The notes: generated from the sequence alone by a model not told the origin. 7,278 nucleotides of DNA from JBEEMU01 sp043778315 (GCA_043778315.1 JAYWGJ010000151.1:1-7278); one strand, 5' to 3'. Counted from the first letter of the stretch, positions 1 through 6,319 are shown. Program-made: numbers and translations.

Positions 1-162
1 CCGTTCGACGTTTTAGATTATGCAGATAATTATTTCGACCTAAAATTTGCGTTGGAAGACATCTTAAAACGACGAATTGATTTGTTGGAAGATAAAGCAA
101 TTAAAAATCCTTATTTCCGCGAAGCTGTCAATCAACAAAAGCAATTGATATATGGAGAATGA
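1..162 (+). CDS. MNT-type nucleotidyltransferase (antitoxin of a MNT/HepT pair), C-terminal end only
   Basis: Open from the first base in frame 1 to TGA at 160-162; only the last 53 residues are in the window. The visible part (PFDVLDYADNYFDLKFALEDIL, split here as PFDVLDYAD and NYFDLKFALEDIL, then KRRIDLLEDKAIKNPYFREA) matches the C-terminal end of small DNA polymerase beta-like nucleotidyltransferases: a helix ending in the L-E-D-I-L pattern, then the strand R-I-D-L, whose Asp sits where the third conserved acidic residue of the MNT fold is expected, then the P-Y-F-R-E-A/ILY tail. The first two catalytic acids (GSxxxGxxxxxSDxDL) lie outside the window and cannot be checked. It overlaps the next gene by 11 bases, as is usual for MNT/HepT modules. 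In characterised modules the MNT protein adenylylates a HepT tyrosine and so neutralises it; this role is inferred from family and gene order. Confidence 0.82.
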   Translation, partial: PFDVLDYADNYFDLKFALEDILKRRIDLLEDKAIKNPYFREAVNQQKQLIYGE

Positions 163-490
163 TATAAAAACATGGCTTTATGATATTTTGAATGCTATCA
201 ATGAAATTCAGAGTTTCTTTATTGACCGTCCAAAAGAGTTTTTGAATTATCAAAATGATTTGAGAACTAAACGGGCGGTCGAGCGAAATATAGAAATTAT
301 TGGTGAAGCCATGAATCGTATTTTAAAGAAAGACAAAACCATTGAAATTACAAATTCAAGAAGAATGGTCGACCTGCGAAATAGAATAATTCACGGTTAT
401 GACTCGGTTTCTGATGATGTTATTTGGGCAACGGTGATTAGGTATTTACCTGTATTGAGAGCCGAAGTTGAACAATTATTGGGTGAGTAA
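152..490 (+). CDS. hepT: HepT-like toxin (DUF86 / HEPN family ribonuclease)
   Basis: A complete 112-residue all-helical protein of the usual HepT/DUF86 size. The HEPN active-site motif is visible as LRNRIIHGYD: Arg76, four residues, His81, x, Tyr83, which is the RX4HXY form. The segment VERNIEIIGEAMNRI (residues 43-57) is the other well-conserved family block. HepT proteins are HEPN ribonucleases; in studied pairs the partner MNT enzyme AMPylates the tyrosine of this motif and blocks activity. The start ATG lies inside the upstream MNT gene (11-base overlap in a different frame), so the two are almost certainly co-translated, antitoxin first. The gene is visibly AT-rich relative to bshB1 or the surface-protein gene, compatible with horizontal acquisition, as is common for such modules. 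A strong terminator follows about 50 bases downstream. No substrate can be read from the sequence. Confidence 0.9.
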   Translation: MENDIKTWLYDILNAINEIQSFFIDRPKEFLNYQNDLRTKRAVERNIEIIGEAMNRILKKDKTIEITNSRRMVDLRNRIIHGYDSVSDDVIWATVIRYLPVLRAEVEQLLGE

Positions 491-540
491 AAATACAGCG
501 CAGCCTGCGAAAATTTTTCTACGAGACAAATAAGACCAAT

Positions 541-579
541 AAAAAAACCTACTGTTTCCTTAAAACGGTCGGTTTTTTT
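541..579 (+). terminator. Rho-independent terminator after the MNT/HepT module
   Basis: A-tract 541-547 plus CC pairs with GG plus T-tract 571-579, continuing inward as A551-C552-(T553.G567 wobble)-G554-TTT557 against AAA-C-G-G-T 563-569, with one mismatch (T550/C570) and a five-base loop 558-562. The run of T at 573-579 makes it a good intrinsic terminator for hepT. Because the opposite strand also ends in T, it could work in both directions, but no minus-strand gene points at it. Confidence 0.8.
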
Positions 580-609
580 GGTTTTTCACAAAAACTGCTA
601 ATAAAGCAT

Positions 610-617
610 TAACTTTG
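610..617 (+). promoter_or_regulatory. Bacteroidota -7 promoter element for the lipoprotein gene
   Basis: TAACTTTG is a perfect match to TAnnTTTG. It lies 43 bases before the ATG at 660 and directly downstream of the hepT terminator, so the lipoprotein gene is probably its own transcription unit starting near 624. I do not see a convincing -33 TTTG at the normal distance. Confidence 0.5.
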
Positions 618-659
618 CCTCACTTATTTTAGTAATTTAGAATCCAAAAATCCTATTCC

Positions 660-1049
660 ATGAAAAAAACATTTTTTCTCTGCCTCGCAGCTACCGCAAC
701 ACTATGGACTGCCTGCGAAAAATCATTTAGCTATGAAGGCATTATCCGCAACGATAGCGGCAAAAACGTCAAGTTTTATTTTTATAATACGAAAAATGTA
801 TTGACCGATAGTTTCGCGATAGAAACGGGCAGCAGCAAAACCGTGGGCAACGGCACTATCGAGGGCGTGAAAAAGGATTTTGATTGCGCTTCGCGCTCGA
901 TGAGTCGCTACGGCGATAGTATCAGAACCGTAGTTGTTGGCGGCGGCACGCTGAAAAAGAGGGTACAGAAAAGCGAAAATTGGAAAACAGAAGACGTAGA
1001 GAAAAATTTGGAACGCTGCACCCTTACCATCACGGCAACCGATATATAA
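660..1049 (+). CDS. Small putative lipoprotein, unknown function
   Basis: 129 residues. The N-terminus has Lys2-Lys3, a hydrophobic stretch FFLCLAATATLW and then T-A-C with Cys19, a plausible lipobox (the Trp at -3 is unusual, so lipidation is likely but not certain). After Cys19 comes E-K, then a soluble, mostly beta-looking domain. Two further cysteines, Cys76 and Cys120, could form a disulfide in the periplasm or at the outer membrane. I recognise no domain family; short orphan lipoproteins of this kind are common in Bacteroidota. The start is well supported: a signal peptide begins directly at this ATG and a perfect -7 element lies upstream. The leader before the ATG is A/T-rich with no Shine-Dalgarno, typical for the phylum. 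It stands alone between a terminator and an inverted repeat, so context gives no clue to its job. Confidence 0.7.
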   Translation: MKKTFFLCLAATATLWTACEKSFSYEGIIRNDSGKNVKFYFYNTKNVLTDSFAIETGSSKTVGNGTIEGVKKDFDCASRSMSRYGDSIRTVVVGGGTLKKRVQKSENWKTEDVEKNLERCTLTITATDI

Positions 1050-1080
1050 GTCAGTATTTCTTATATCTATGTAGCTGAAA

Positions 1081-1185
1081 TAAATTAGCCGTGATTATTT
1101 ATCTACACTCAAAAAATAGCTTAAACCTACGCAAATGCTACGTTTTAACTATTTTTCTTCGTTCCCGATAATCACGACTAATTTA
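1081..1185. repeat. Nested imperfect inverted repeat (105 bp)
   Basis: Outer arms TAAATTAGCCGTGATTAT (1081-1098) and ATAATCACGACTAATTTA (1168-1185) are complementary at 17 of 18 positions (mismatch 1089/1177). Inside, a second pair of arms, 1112-1126 and 1142-1156, matches at 13 of 15 positions (AAAAATAG... against ...CTATTTTT), enclosing a loop that contains the direct repeat CTACG twice (1127-1131 and 1138-1142). The inner hairpin ends in a T-run and could terminate transcription of the lipoprotein gene. The outer right arm ends 12 bases before the ATG at 1198. It may be a terminator plus leader structure or a small palindromic element; I see no clear target-site duplication. Confidence 0.7.
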
Positions 1186-1197
1186 AAACATACACCT

Positions 1198-1995
1198 ATG
1201 GCAACTATCGTGATGATTGGTGCGGGGAAAGTGTCGTATCATTTGGCACACCGCTTGCAGGCGTGTGGGCATCAAATCGCGCAAATATACAGCCGCAACA
1301 AGGCGCACGCGGTGCGAGTAGCGGCGTTTGTAGCCGCGCCTAAATTACCATCAATAACCGATGATTTAGTGGCACTCAAAACCGATGCCGACCTCTATAT
1401 CATAGCCGTCAGCGACGACGCGCTGCCCGAAATAGCCTGGCAGTTAAGCGCAATTTTGCCTTTAACGGCAACCGTTGCGCATACCTCTGGAACGGGGAAA
1501 AGTATTACTTTAGCTGATTATTTTGATAATTCAGGTGTTTTTTATCCATTACAATCGTTTTCCTACGATTTTTTACCTGAATTTGAAACGCTGCCTATTT
1601 GCATCGATGCGACAAATGCGCAGGTGCAAGCGGTTTTAGAAACTGTTGCTAACAGCATCAGCAACGCCGTTTATTTCATCAACGACGAGCAGCGCGGACA
1701 ACTACATTTAGCGGCTGTTTTTGCCAATAATTTTGTGAATCGTATGTACGCAGTTAGCGAAAAATTATTGGCAAAACAGGGTTTGGATTTGGCTATTATG
1801 CTGCCGCTAATCACCGAAACGGCGCGCAAAATTCAGCATATTTCGCCACAAGCTGCGCAAACGGGTCCAGCCGTCCGCAACGATGCAACAACATTAGCGC
1901 GACATCGAGCCTATCTAACCGTTCACGCGCCCGAACTCCTGCCACTTTACGACGCAGCAACGCAAGAAATATGGAATAATACCAATCGTAAATAA
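1198..1995 (+). CDS. Rossmann-like and DUF2520 domain-containing protein (putative NAD(P)-dependent oxidoreductase)
   Basis: 265 residues from ATG 1198. The protein opens directly with a Rossmann strand and dinucleotide-binding loop, IVMIGAGKVSYHLA (Gly8-Ala-Gly10), followed by a second strand ending IYSRN (30-34) and ADLYIIAVSDDALPEIA (65-80), the pattern of F420/NADP-oxidoreductase and ProC-like folds. HTSGT (95-99) and YPLQSFS (116-122) are hallmarks of this family; the C-terminal helical DUF2520 half shows AAVFANNFVNRMYAVSEKLL (172-191) and TGPAVRND (222-229). Substrate and reaction are not known; ketopantoate or pyrroline-5-carboxylate reductase is only a fold-level resemblance. An upstream in-frame ATG at 1135 would add 21 residues (MLRFNYFSSF...) before the Rossmann strand, which lie within the inverted repeat; I reject that start. 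A weak -7-like TACGTTTT lies at 1139-1146. The gene ends at a terminator shared with the convergent surface-protein gene. Confidence 0.88.
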   Translation: MATIVMIGAGKVSYHLAHRLQACGHQIAQIYSRNKAHAVRVAAFVAAPKLPSITDDLVALKTDADLYIIAVSDDALPEIAWQLSAILPLTATVAHTSGTGKSITLADYFDNSGVFYPLQSFSYDFLPEFETLPICIDATNAQVQAVLETVANSISNAVYFINDEQRGQLHLAAVFANNFVNRMYAVSEKLLAKQGLDLAIMLPLITETARKIQHISPQAAQTGPAVRNDATTLARHRAYLTVHAPELLPLYDAATQEIWNNTNRK

Positions 1996-1999
1996 ACAA

Positions 2000-2038
2000 A
2001 AAAAGGTATCATTATCATAACGATAATCATACCTTTTT
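2000..2038. terminator. Bidirectional intrinsic terminator between convergent genes
   Basis: Arms 2000-2016 (AAAAAGGTATCATTATC) and 2022-2038 (GATAATCATACCTTTTT) pair with a single mismatch (2010/2028) around the five-base loop ATAAC. Both strands end in a run of five T, so it can terminate the DUF2520 gene (stop at 1993-1995) on the plus strand and the surface-protein gene (stop at 2065-2067) on the minus strand. Confidence 0.9.
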
Positions 2039-2064
2039 AATTTTGTTGCGACACTATTGCGACA

Positions 2065-4815
2065 TTATCGCACTATCGTAATATCGCCTTTGTAGGGTAT
2101 CGTTTGCCCGTCGATAAACTCTACTTCCATGAAATAAACAAAAACGGCGGGTTGCATCACGCTGCCTTTAAACCGTCCGTCCCAACCGTAGCTCGGGTCG
2201 TTCGGTAAAAAATTATTAGCTTCGTACATCAGTTCGCCCCAACGGTCAAACACTTTCAGCACTTTTATAGTCTTAACGCCTAAGCCGCCATTCACAAACC
2301 AAATATCGTTTACAGCATCGTTATTAGGCGAAAAAACATTCGGCACATATATATTGCGCTCTTTTTCTACGTTTATTAAAACACTCGCACCTGCCGTACA
2401 GCCGTTGCGGTCGGTCACGACAACCGCGTACCGCGTAGGGTCTAACGGGTTTACGGTCGGCGACTGACAAGCCGTCCCGTTCGCGCACACAAAATTTTTC
2501 TGCGGAGTCCATATATAGATGAGGTCGGCAGGGCTGACGTTCACGTTCGTTTGTATTTGGTAGCTTTCGCCCATGCGAATACTCACTTTCGGTGCGTCGA
2601 TGATGGTGAGTTGTATCGGGTCGGGCTGCGTCACGGTACGCGTTACCGTTGCCAAACAGCCCTTATTGTCTTGCGCGTACACCGTATATACGCTTGCAGG
2701 CAAACCTGCAAAAGTGGTATCTGCCTGAAAATTGGAGCCGTCGAGCGAATAAGTATAAGTGCCGCCGTTGCCGCCATAAGCGGTATCGACCACTATAAAA
2801 CCATTGTCATCATTGTAACAAACAGTGCTTATCGCTTTCGCCAATATTTTTACGGAGTCAGGTTCGGTAATCACAACCGTACTAGAAGTGATACAGCCAC
2901 GCGCATCAGTCACGGTAGCGGTGTACGTTCCCGTCGGTATATTGGTTACGTTTCCGCTCGTTTGCCCCGACGCTAATCCGCTCCAAGTATAGTTGTAATT
3001 AGCCGTTCCGCCTACGGTACTCGCTACTGCGCCGCCGCTTGCTTCGTTTTTGCAACGGGCTGCCGAAGGCGTTATCGTTAGTAGTAACGCCGCCGTCGGT
3101 TCGCGTACCGTAACGGTAGCAGGTCCGAAAGTACAGCCGTTCGCATCGGTCACGCTCACAGGATAAGTACCTGGAAGTACGCCTACTACTTGCGGCTGAT
3201 TGACATTGCCTAAGGTCGTCCAATCATATCTATAAGGCGCAGTTCCGCCTTGCATCGTGATACTCACTTTTCCGTCGTTGCCCCCAAAACAATTCACGGG
3301 CGAACTGCTCGAGTCTGTCGCGACCAATTGCTGCGGACAGTCAATCGTCAAATTAGCAAAAGTGATACAGCCGTTCGCGTCCGTCACCGAAACCGCGTTG
3401 CTGCCGCAACCTAAGTCAATCGCCGTTTGCAGCCTCGAGCCGTTCGACCACAAATAACTATACGGCGTAGTCCCGCCTGCAATATTAGCAGTTGCCTTGC
3501 CGTCATTTCTATTGTAACAAGTGGCGTTTTGAACACCTTGCGTACTTATATCGAGCATCGTCGGCGCGGTGAGCGTTGCCGAACTCGCGAGCGTACAGCC
3601 GTTCGCGTCCGTAACGGTGACGGTATAAGTAGAAGGGGGCAGATTATCGGCGTTGCCGCCAACCAAGCTATTGCTCCATAAGTAGCTAAACGGGGCTAAA
3701 CCCGTAACGGCTTGCGCCAAAATACTCCCGTCGCTACCGCCAAAACACTTGATATTTGCAGGCGTGAGCTTGAGCGTCGGGTTCGCATTTATCACTACAA
3801 TTGTATTCGCCACAGCCGTACAGCCGTTGCCGTCGCTGATATTTACGGTATAAATTCCGCCTTTGGCGGGCGTAGTATTGCTAATCGTTGCCGATGCGCC
3901 ATTCGCGGTAAAGCCACTCGGACCCGTCCACGCGTAGTTCAATCCGCCTGTTGCGTTAAGCTGCACATTCGTACCCTCGCATTTTGGGCTGTCGTTATTG
4001 GCAGTTGCCGCTATCGAGGTGACCAAAACGGTCGTCGAGCCACTATTCGTACAGCCGTTCACGTCGGTAACAGTTACCACATATTGTCCCGACATCGCAG
4101 CCGTTAGGCTATTGACGGCTGCGTCTTGTAAAGTAGAAGTGTAGGCGTTAGGTCCAACCCAATTAAACTGTATGCCGCCAGGCGCGTCTGCGCGCAACGT
4201 GATGCTGTTGCCTGCGCAAGGCGTACCCGTTCTGCTGATGGTAACGGTAGGCGGGAGGTTGATAACCACGTTCGTATTTGCGAAATTAGAGCAACCAAAC
4301 ACGTTCGTCACGGTGAGATTGTACGCGCCCGAAGCGGCTGCGCTGACGTTGGTCAATACGGGGCTTGCGCCGACTGCCGAAAATCCGTTCGGACCCGTCC
4401 ATGAATACGTCCCGCCCGCGCCTGCACCCGAACCTGTAAGGGTAAGCGTCGCGCCGCTACATGGCAGACCCGAAGTGACTACGCCTGGGTTTGAAGGGCG
4501 CGGATTAACGGTTACATTAGTCACCGACGAAGCGGTGCAACCACCTGCAAAAGTGATAGTTACGGTGTATGTGCCGCTCATCGCGGTTGTCGCCATAGGG
4601 CGCGAAGCGTTTTGCGTATTAGCGGCGAACGCTCCTGGTCCCGCCCAAGAATAAGCTGTTCCGCCTGCCGTCGCTAATAGCGAAACCGTCACGTCAGGAC
4701 AGTAAGGTCCCGTATTGGTAGCCGTCGCGGTGCATTGTGCAGTAGCACGCATAGCGAAAAAAAGATTGGCTACGGCAAAAAAAGTAAGTAGGTAATAATT
4801 GGTTTTTTGATACAT
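2065..4815 (-). CDS. Large secreted repeat protein: Ig/PKD-like and SprB repeats with a T9SS type B (gliding-motility type) C-terminal domain
   Basis: 916 residues from ATG 4815. Residues 1-26 are a Sec signal peptide (YYLLTFFAVANLFFAM, then A-T-A before Gln27). Four Ig/PKD-like repeats follow (about 28-103, 108-186, 189-265, 268-343), each with an early Cys, a W-x-GP(N/S/G) core and SGxYxVTVTDxNGC near the end. Five SprB-type repeats (346-417, 420-493, 496-573, 576-652, 655-731) carry C(F/Y)GG.DG near the start, PYSYLWSNG in the middle and TYTVTVTDANGC. One more PKD-like unit spans 733-817. Residues 820-916 (YVPNVFSPNNDAVND, KVFDRWGELMYE, GWDGRFKG) are the CHU_C/gliding-motility type B sorting domain, so export by the type IX system to the cell surface or medium is expected. 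No PorP/SprF partner gene lies nearby. An adhesin role is inference from SprB. The longest ORF starts at 4959, but its extra 48 residues are charged and precede the signal peptide, and the promoter lies too close. Confidence 0.92.
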   Translation of the reverse strand: MYQKTNYYLLTFFAVANLFFAMRATAQCTATATNTGPYCPDVTVSLLATAGGTAYSWAGPGAFAANTQNASRPMATTAMSGTYTVTITFAGGCTASSVTNVTVNPRPSNPGVVTSGLPCSGATLTLTGSGAGAGGTYSWTGPNGFSAVGASPVLTNVSAAASGAYNLTVTNVFGCSNFANTNVVINLPPTVTISRTGTPCAGNSITLRADAPGGIQFNWVGPNAYTSTLQDAAVNSLTAAMSGQYVVTVTDVNGCTNSGSTTVLVTSIAATANNDSPKCEGTNVQLNATGGLNYAWTGPSGFTANGASATISNTTPAKGGIYTVNISDGNGCTAVANTIVVINANPTLKLTPANIKCFGGSDGSILAQAVTGLAPFSYLWSNSLVGGNADNLPPSTYTVTVTDANGCTLASSATLTAPTMLDISTQGVQNATCYNRNDGKATANIAGGTTPYSYLWSNGSRLQTAIDLGCGSNAVSVTDANGCITFANLTIDCPQQLVATDSSSSPVNCFGGNDGKVSITMQGGTAPYRYDWTTLGNVNQPQVVGVLPGTYPVSVTDANGCTFGPATVTVREPTAALLLTITPSAARCKNEASGGAVASTVGGTANYNYTWSGLASGQTSGNVTNIPTGTYTATVTDARGCITSSTVVITEPDSVKILAKAISTVCYNDDNGFIVVDTAYGGNGGTYTYSLDGSNFQADTTFAGLPASVYTVYAQDNKGCLATVTRTVTQPDPIQLTIIDAPKVSIRMGESYQIQTNVNVSPADLIYIWTPQKNFVCANGTACQSPTVNPLDPTRYAVVVTDRNGCTAGASVLINVEKERNIYVPNVFSPNNDAVNDIWFVNGGLGVKTIKVLKVFDRWGELMYEANNFLPNDPSYGWDGRFKGSVMQPAVFVYFMEVEFIDGQTIPYKGDITIVR
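2358..4734 (-). repeat. Tandem protein-domain repeats visible at DNA level in the surface-protein gene
   Basis: Ten units of about 75-85 codons each. The codons for the closing D-x-N-G-C motif recur nearly unchanged: on the plus strand ACAGCCGTT begins at 2398, 3133, 3367, 3595, 3820 and 4051, usually followed by CGCGTCGGTCAC-like sequence; diverged copies lie at 2656 (ACAGCCCTT), 2893 (ACAGCCACG) and 4291 (GCAACCAAA). These are coding repeats with roughly 225-245 bp periodicity, not CRISPR. Confidence 0.8.
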
Positions 4816-4967
4816 AATATAATGCCGATAAAACGAAGATTTATGTTTCACTAACAGTGAATTGTGACAGTGATTTATTTGTAAATTTTTTCGTTCTACA
4901 ATTTCTTTTTTGTGATAAATGTAATTAAATTTTTTTGGTTCTACTGTAATATATAGCAAATAACGTG

Positions 4968-4975
4968 CAAAGGTA
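4968..4975 (-). promoter_or_regulatory. Bacteroidota -7 promoter element for the surface-protein gene
   Basis: Plus-strand CAAAGGTA reads TACCTTTG on the minus strand, a perfect TAnnTTTG. Transcription would begin near 4961, giving a leader of about 145 bases before the ATG at 4815 and making the upstream ATG at 4959 nearly leaderless. No clear -33 element is seen. Confidence 0.5.
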
Positions 4976-5059
4976 GCTTTTTATTGTATTAAAATTAATA
5001 TTATTTGTAACACATAAAGTTAAAGTGCAAAAAATAGTATATTATGCTGATAATTTACT

Positions 5060-5067
5060 TAAATTTG
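5060..5067 (+). promoter_or_regulatory. Bacteroidota -7 promoter element for bshB1
   Basis: TAAATTTG is a perfect TAnnTTTG match, 34 bases before the bshB1 ATG; transcription would start near 5074 with a short A/T-rich leader lacking a Shine-Dalgarno. The -33 element is not evident. It is divergent from the surface-protein promoter, about 85 bases away. Confidence 0.55.
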
Positions 5068-5101
5068 TGGTGCTTTTCATTTCAATATTTTTTAATTCAT
5101 C

Positions 5102-5833
5102 ATGCAAAAAGTAGATATTTTAGCCATTGGCGTACACCCCGACGACGTAGAACTCGCGTGTAGCGGAACGCTGCTGCACCATATTGCGATGGGTAAAACC
5201 GTCGCGCTGCTCGACCTCACTCGCGGCGAACTCGGCACACGCGGCTCTGCTGATATTCGCGACCGCGAAGCCGCCAACGCCGCTAAACTGATGGGCGCAG
5301 TTGCCCGCCAAAACCTGTGCATGGCAGACGGTTTTTTTGAACGCTCGCCCGAAAACGTGCTTAAAATAGTGCAGGCAATCCGTCATTTTCAGCCGCAAAT
5401 TGTGCTATGCAACGCCATCTCTGACCGTCACCCCGACCACGGACGCGCCGCCAAACTCACCGCCGACGCTTGTTTTTACGCAGGTTTAGCCAAAATAGAA
5501 ACCCGCGACGCTGCCACAGGCGAGCCGCAGGCGCGGCATCGTCCGCAAGCGGTGTACCATTACATACAAGACCGCTTTTTGCAACCCGATTTCGTGGTGG
5601 ATATTACGCCTTATTTGGCACAAAAAATGAAATTGATATTGACTTACGAGTCGCAATTTTACAATACAGCGACCGAAGACACGGAGCTGAGTACGCCGAT
5701 TTCGGGTAAAGATTTTTTGGAAACGGTGGTAGCGCGCAGCCGCGACTTCGGGCGACCTGTCGGCTTCGAACACGCGGAGGGTTTTCAGGCGGCGCGCACG
5801 GTCGGCGTGAGTAGTTTGTTTGATTTGGTGTAA
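5102..5833 (+). CDS. bshB1: Bacillithiol biosynthesis deacetylase BshB1 (PIG-L / LmbE family)
   Basis: 243 residues, the normal length for this family. It is a zinc-dependent, cytoplasmic deacetylase that removes the acetyl group from N-acetylglucosaminyl-malate (GlcNAc-Mal) to give GlcN-Mal, the second step of bacillithiol synthesis. Seen in the sequence: the N-terminal strand and metal site VHPDDVEL (His12, Asp14 as likely general base, Asp15 as ligand), the highly diagnostic DLTRGELGTRGSADIRDREA (38-57), the second metal motif RHPDHGRA (109-116, His113 as third ligand), YESQF (182-186) and HAEGF (224-228). The L-T-R-G-E-L-G-T-R-G block separates BshB1 from other LmbE proteins. The start is secure because the first strand begins immediately after Met1. 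The gene is GC-richer than its downstream neighbour, which starts with no gap after the stop. bshA and bshC are not in the window, as expected since bsh genes are often scattered. Confidence 0.95.
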   Translation: MQKVDILAIGVHPDDVELACSGTLLHHIAMGKTVALLDLTRGELGTRGSADIRDREAANAAKLMGAVARQNLCMADGFFERSPENVLKIVQAIRHFQPQIVLCNAISDRHPDHGRAAKLTADACFYAGLAKIETRDAATGEPQARHRPQAVYHYIQDRFLQPDFVVDITPYLAQKMKLILTYESQFYNTATEDTELSTPISGKDFLETVVARSRDFGRPVGFEHAEGFQAARTVGVSSLFDLV

Positions 5834-6319
5834 ATGTTTATTATGAAATTTAATATATTTGCAATAAAAAGAGATTTGTTTCGCCTAATTTTATTTTTTA
5901 GCTTATTTGCTTTCGCGATATATATACTCGATAAGTTCGATGGTGATATTGGTGCGGATATTGTTAGAAGTTGTAATAAAAAAGATATGAAGGGCATTTA
6001 TACGCCAATTTACTGTAATCATGTCGTTTTTTTTGAACTTAATACTTACCCAAATGAAGAGTTTAAATTAGGTTTTGGAGCGGCAGATTATTCCTCCGAA
6101 AGTCAGTATGATTTTTATAATTATGCGGAAAAAGGAGATTCGTTATACCGAGATATAGATACAATATATCTCTATAAACCCAATGGCAGCATAACTAAAT
6201 GGTTAGCGGGCTGTGCAGAAGGTGAGATAAACTTAAATGAAATACGTCCTGGTTTTGGTGTGCCAAATGCTGTACAATGGCGCAAGGCAAGAAAAAAACA
6301 AGGACTATGGCGACAATAA
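5834..6319 (+). CDS. Hypothetical small membrane-anchored protein, unknown function
   Basis: 161 residues from ATG 5834, directly abutting the bshB1 stop (TAA then ATG); Met4 at 5843 is an equally possible start. Residues 15-32 (FRLILFFSLFAFAIYI) are one hydrophobic segment preceded by Lys/Arg (K12, R13), predicting an N-in membrane anchor or uncleaved signal with the rest outside the cytoplasm. The outer part has Cys47, Cys61 and Cys127, an aromatic and acidic middle (YDFYNYAEKGDSLYRDIDT, 92-110, a pattern I associate with small orphan Bacteroidota proteins) and a basic C-terminus (WRKARKKQGLWRQ). I recognise no domain. The abutting start suggests translational coupling with bshB1, but base composition differs sharply (AT-rich here), so a shared function is not implied. 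No clear terminator follows, only AT-rich repeats. Confidence 0.65.
   Translation: MFIMKFNIFAIKRDLFRLILFFSLFAFAIYILDKFDGDIGADIVRSCNKKDMKGIYTPIYCNHVVFFELNTYPNEEFKLGFGAADYSSESQYDFYNYAEKGDSLYRDIDTIYLYKPNGSITKWLAGCAEGEINLNEIRPGFGVPNAVQWRKARKKQGLWRQ

Noticed and set aside
1135..1197. N-terminal extension of the DUF2520 protein to ATG 1135
   Set aside because: The added 21 residues precede the Rossmann strand that normally opens this family and are encoded within the inverted repeat.
2046..2064. Direct repeat TTGCGACA twice (2046-2053 and 2057-2064) near the surface-protein stop
   Set aside because: Only two 8-bp copies next to a gene end; likely chance or a local slippage trace, with no element between or around them.
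3712..4654. Long plus-strand open frames (3712-4107, 4172-4654, also 2551-2976) opposite the surface-protein gene
   Set aside because: They are antisense shadows of a GC-richer repetitive gene; their translations show no domain, are rich in Arg, Cys and His or Pro and Val as expected from complemented repeats, and lack promoter elements.
2356..4739. Regularly spaced repeated motif as a possible CRISPR array
   Set aside because: The repeats encode in-frame protein domains of 75-85 codons; the shared core is only about 9-20 bp with diverged copies and spacing far beyond CRISPR spacers.
4816..4959. N-terminal extension of the surface protein to ATG 4959
   Set aside because: The 48 extra residues are charged and polar and would bury the signal peptide in the middle of the protein; the probable promoter leaves no leader for that ATG.
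5092..5773. Minus- and plus-strand frames inside bshB1 (5092-5322, 5120-5398, 5470-5709, 5486-5773)
   Set aside because: Shadows of a confidently identified gene.
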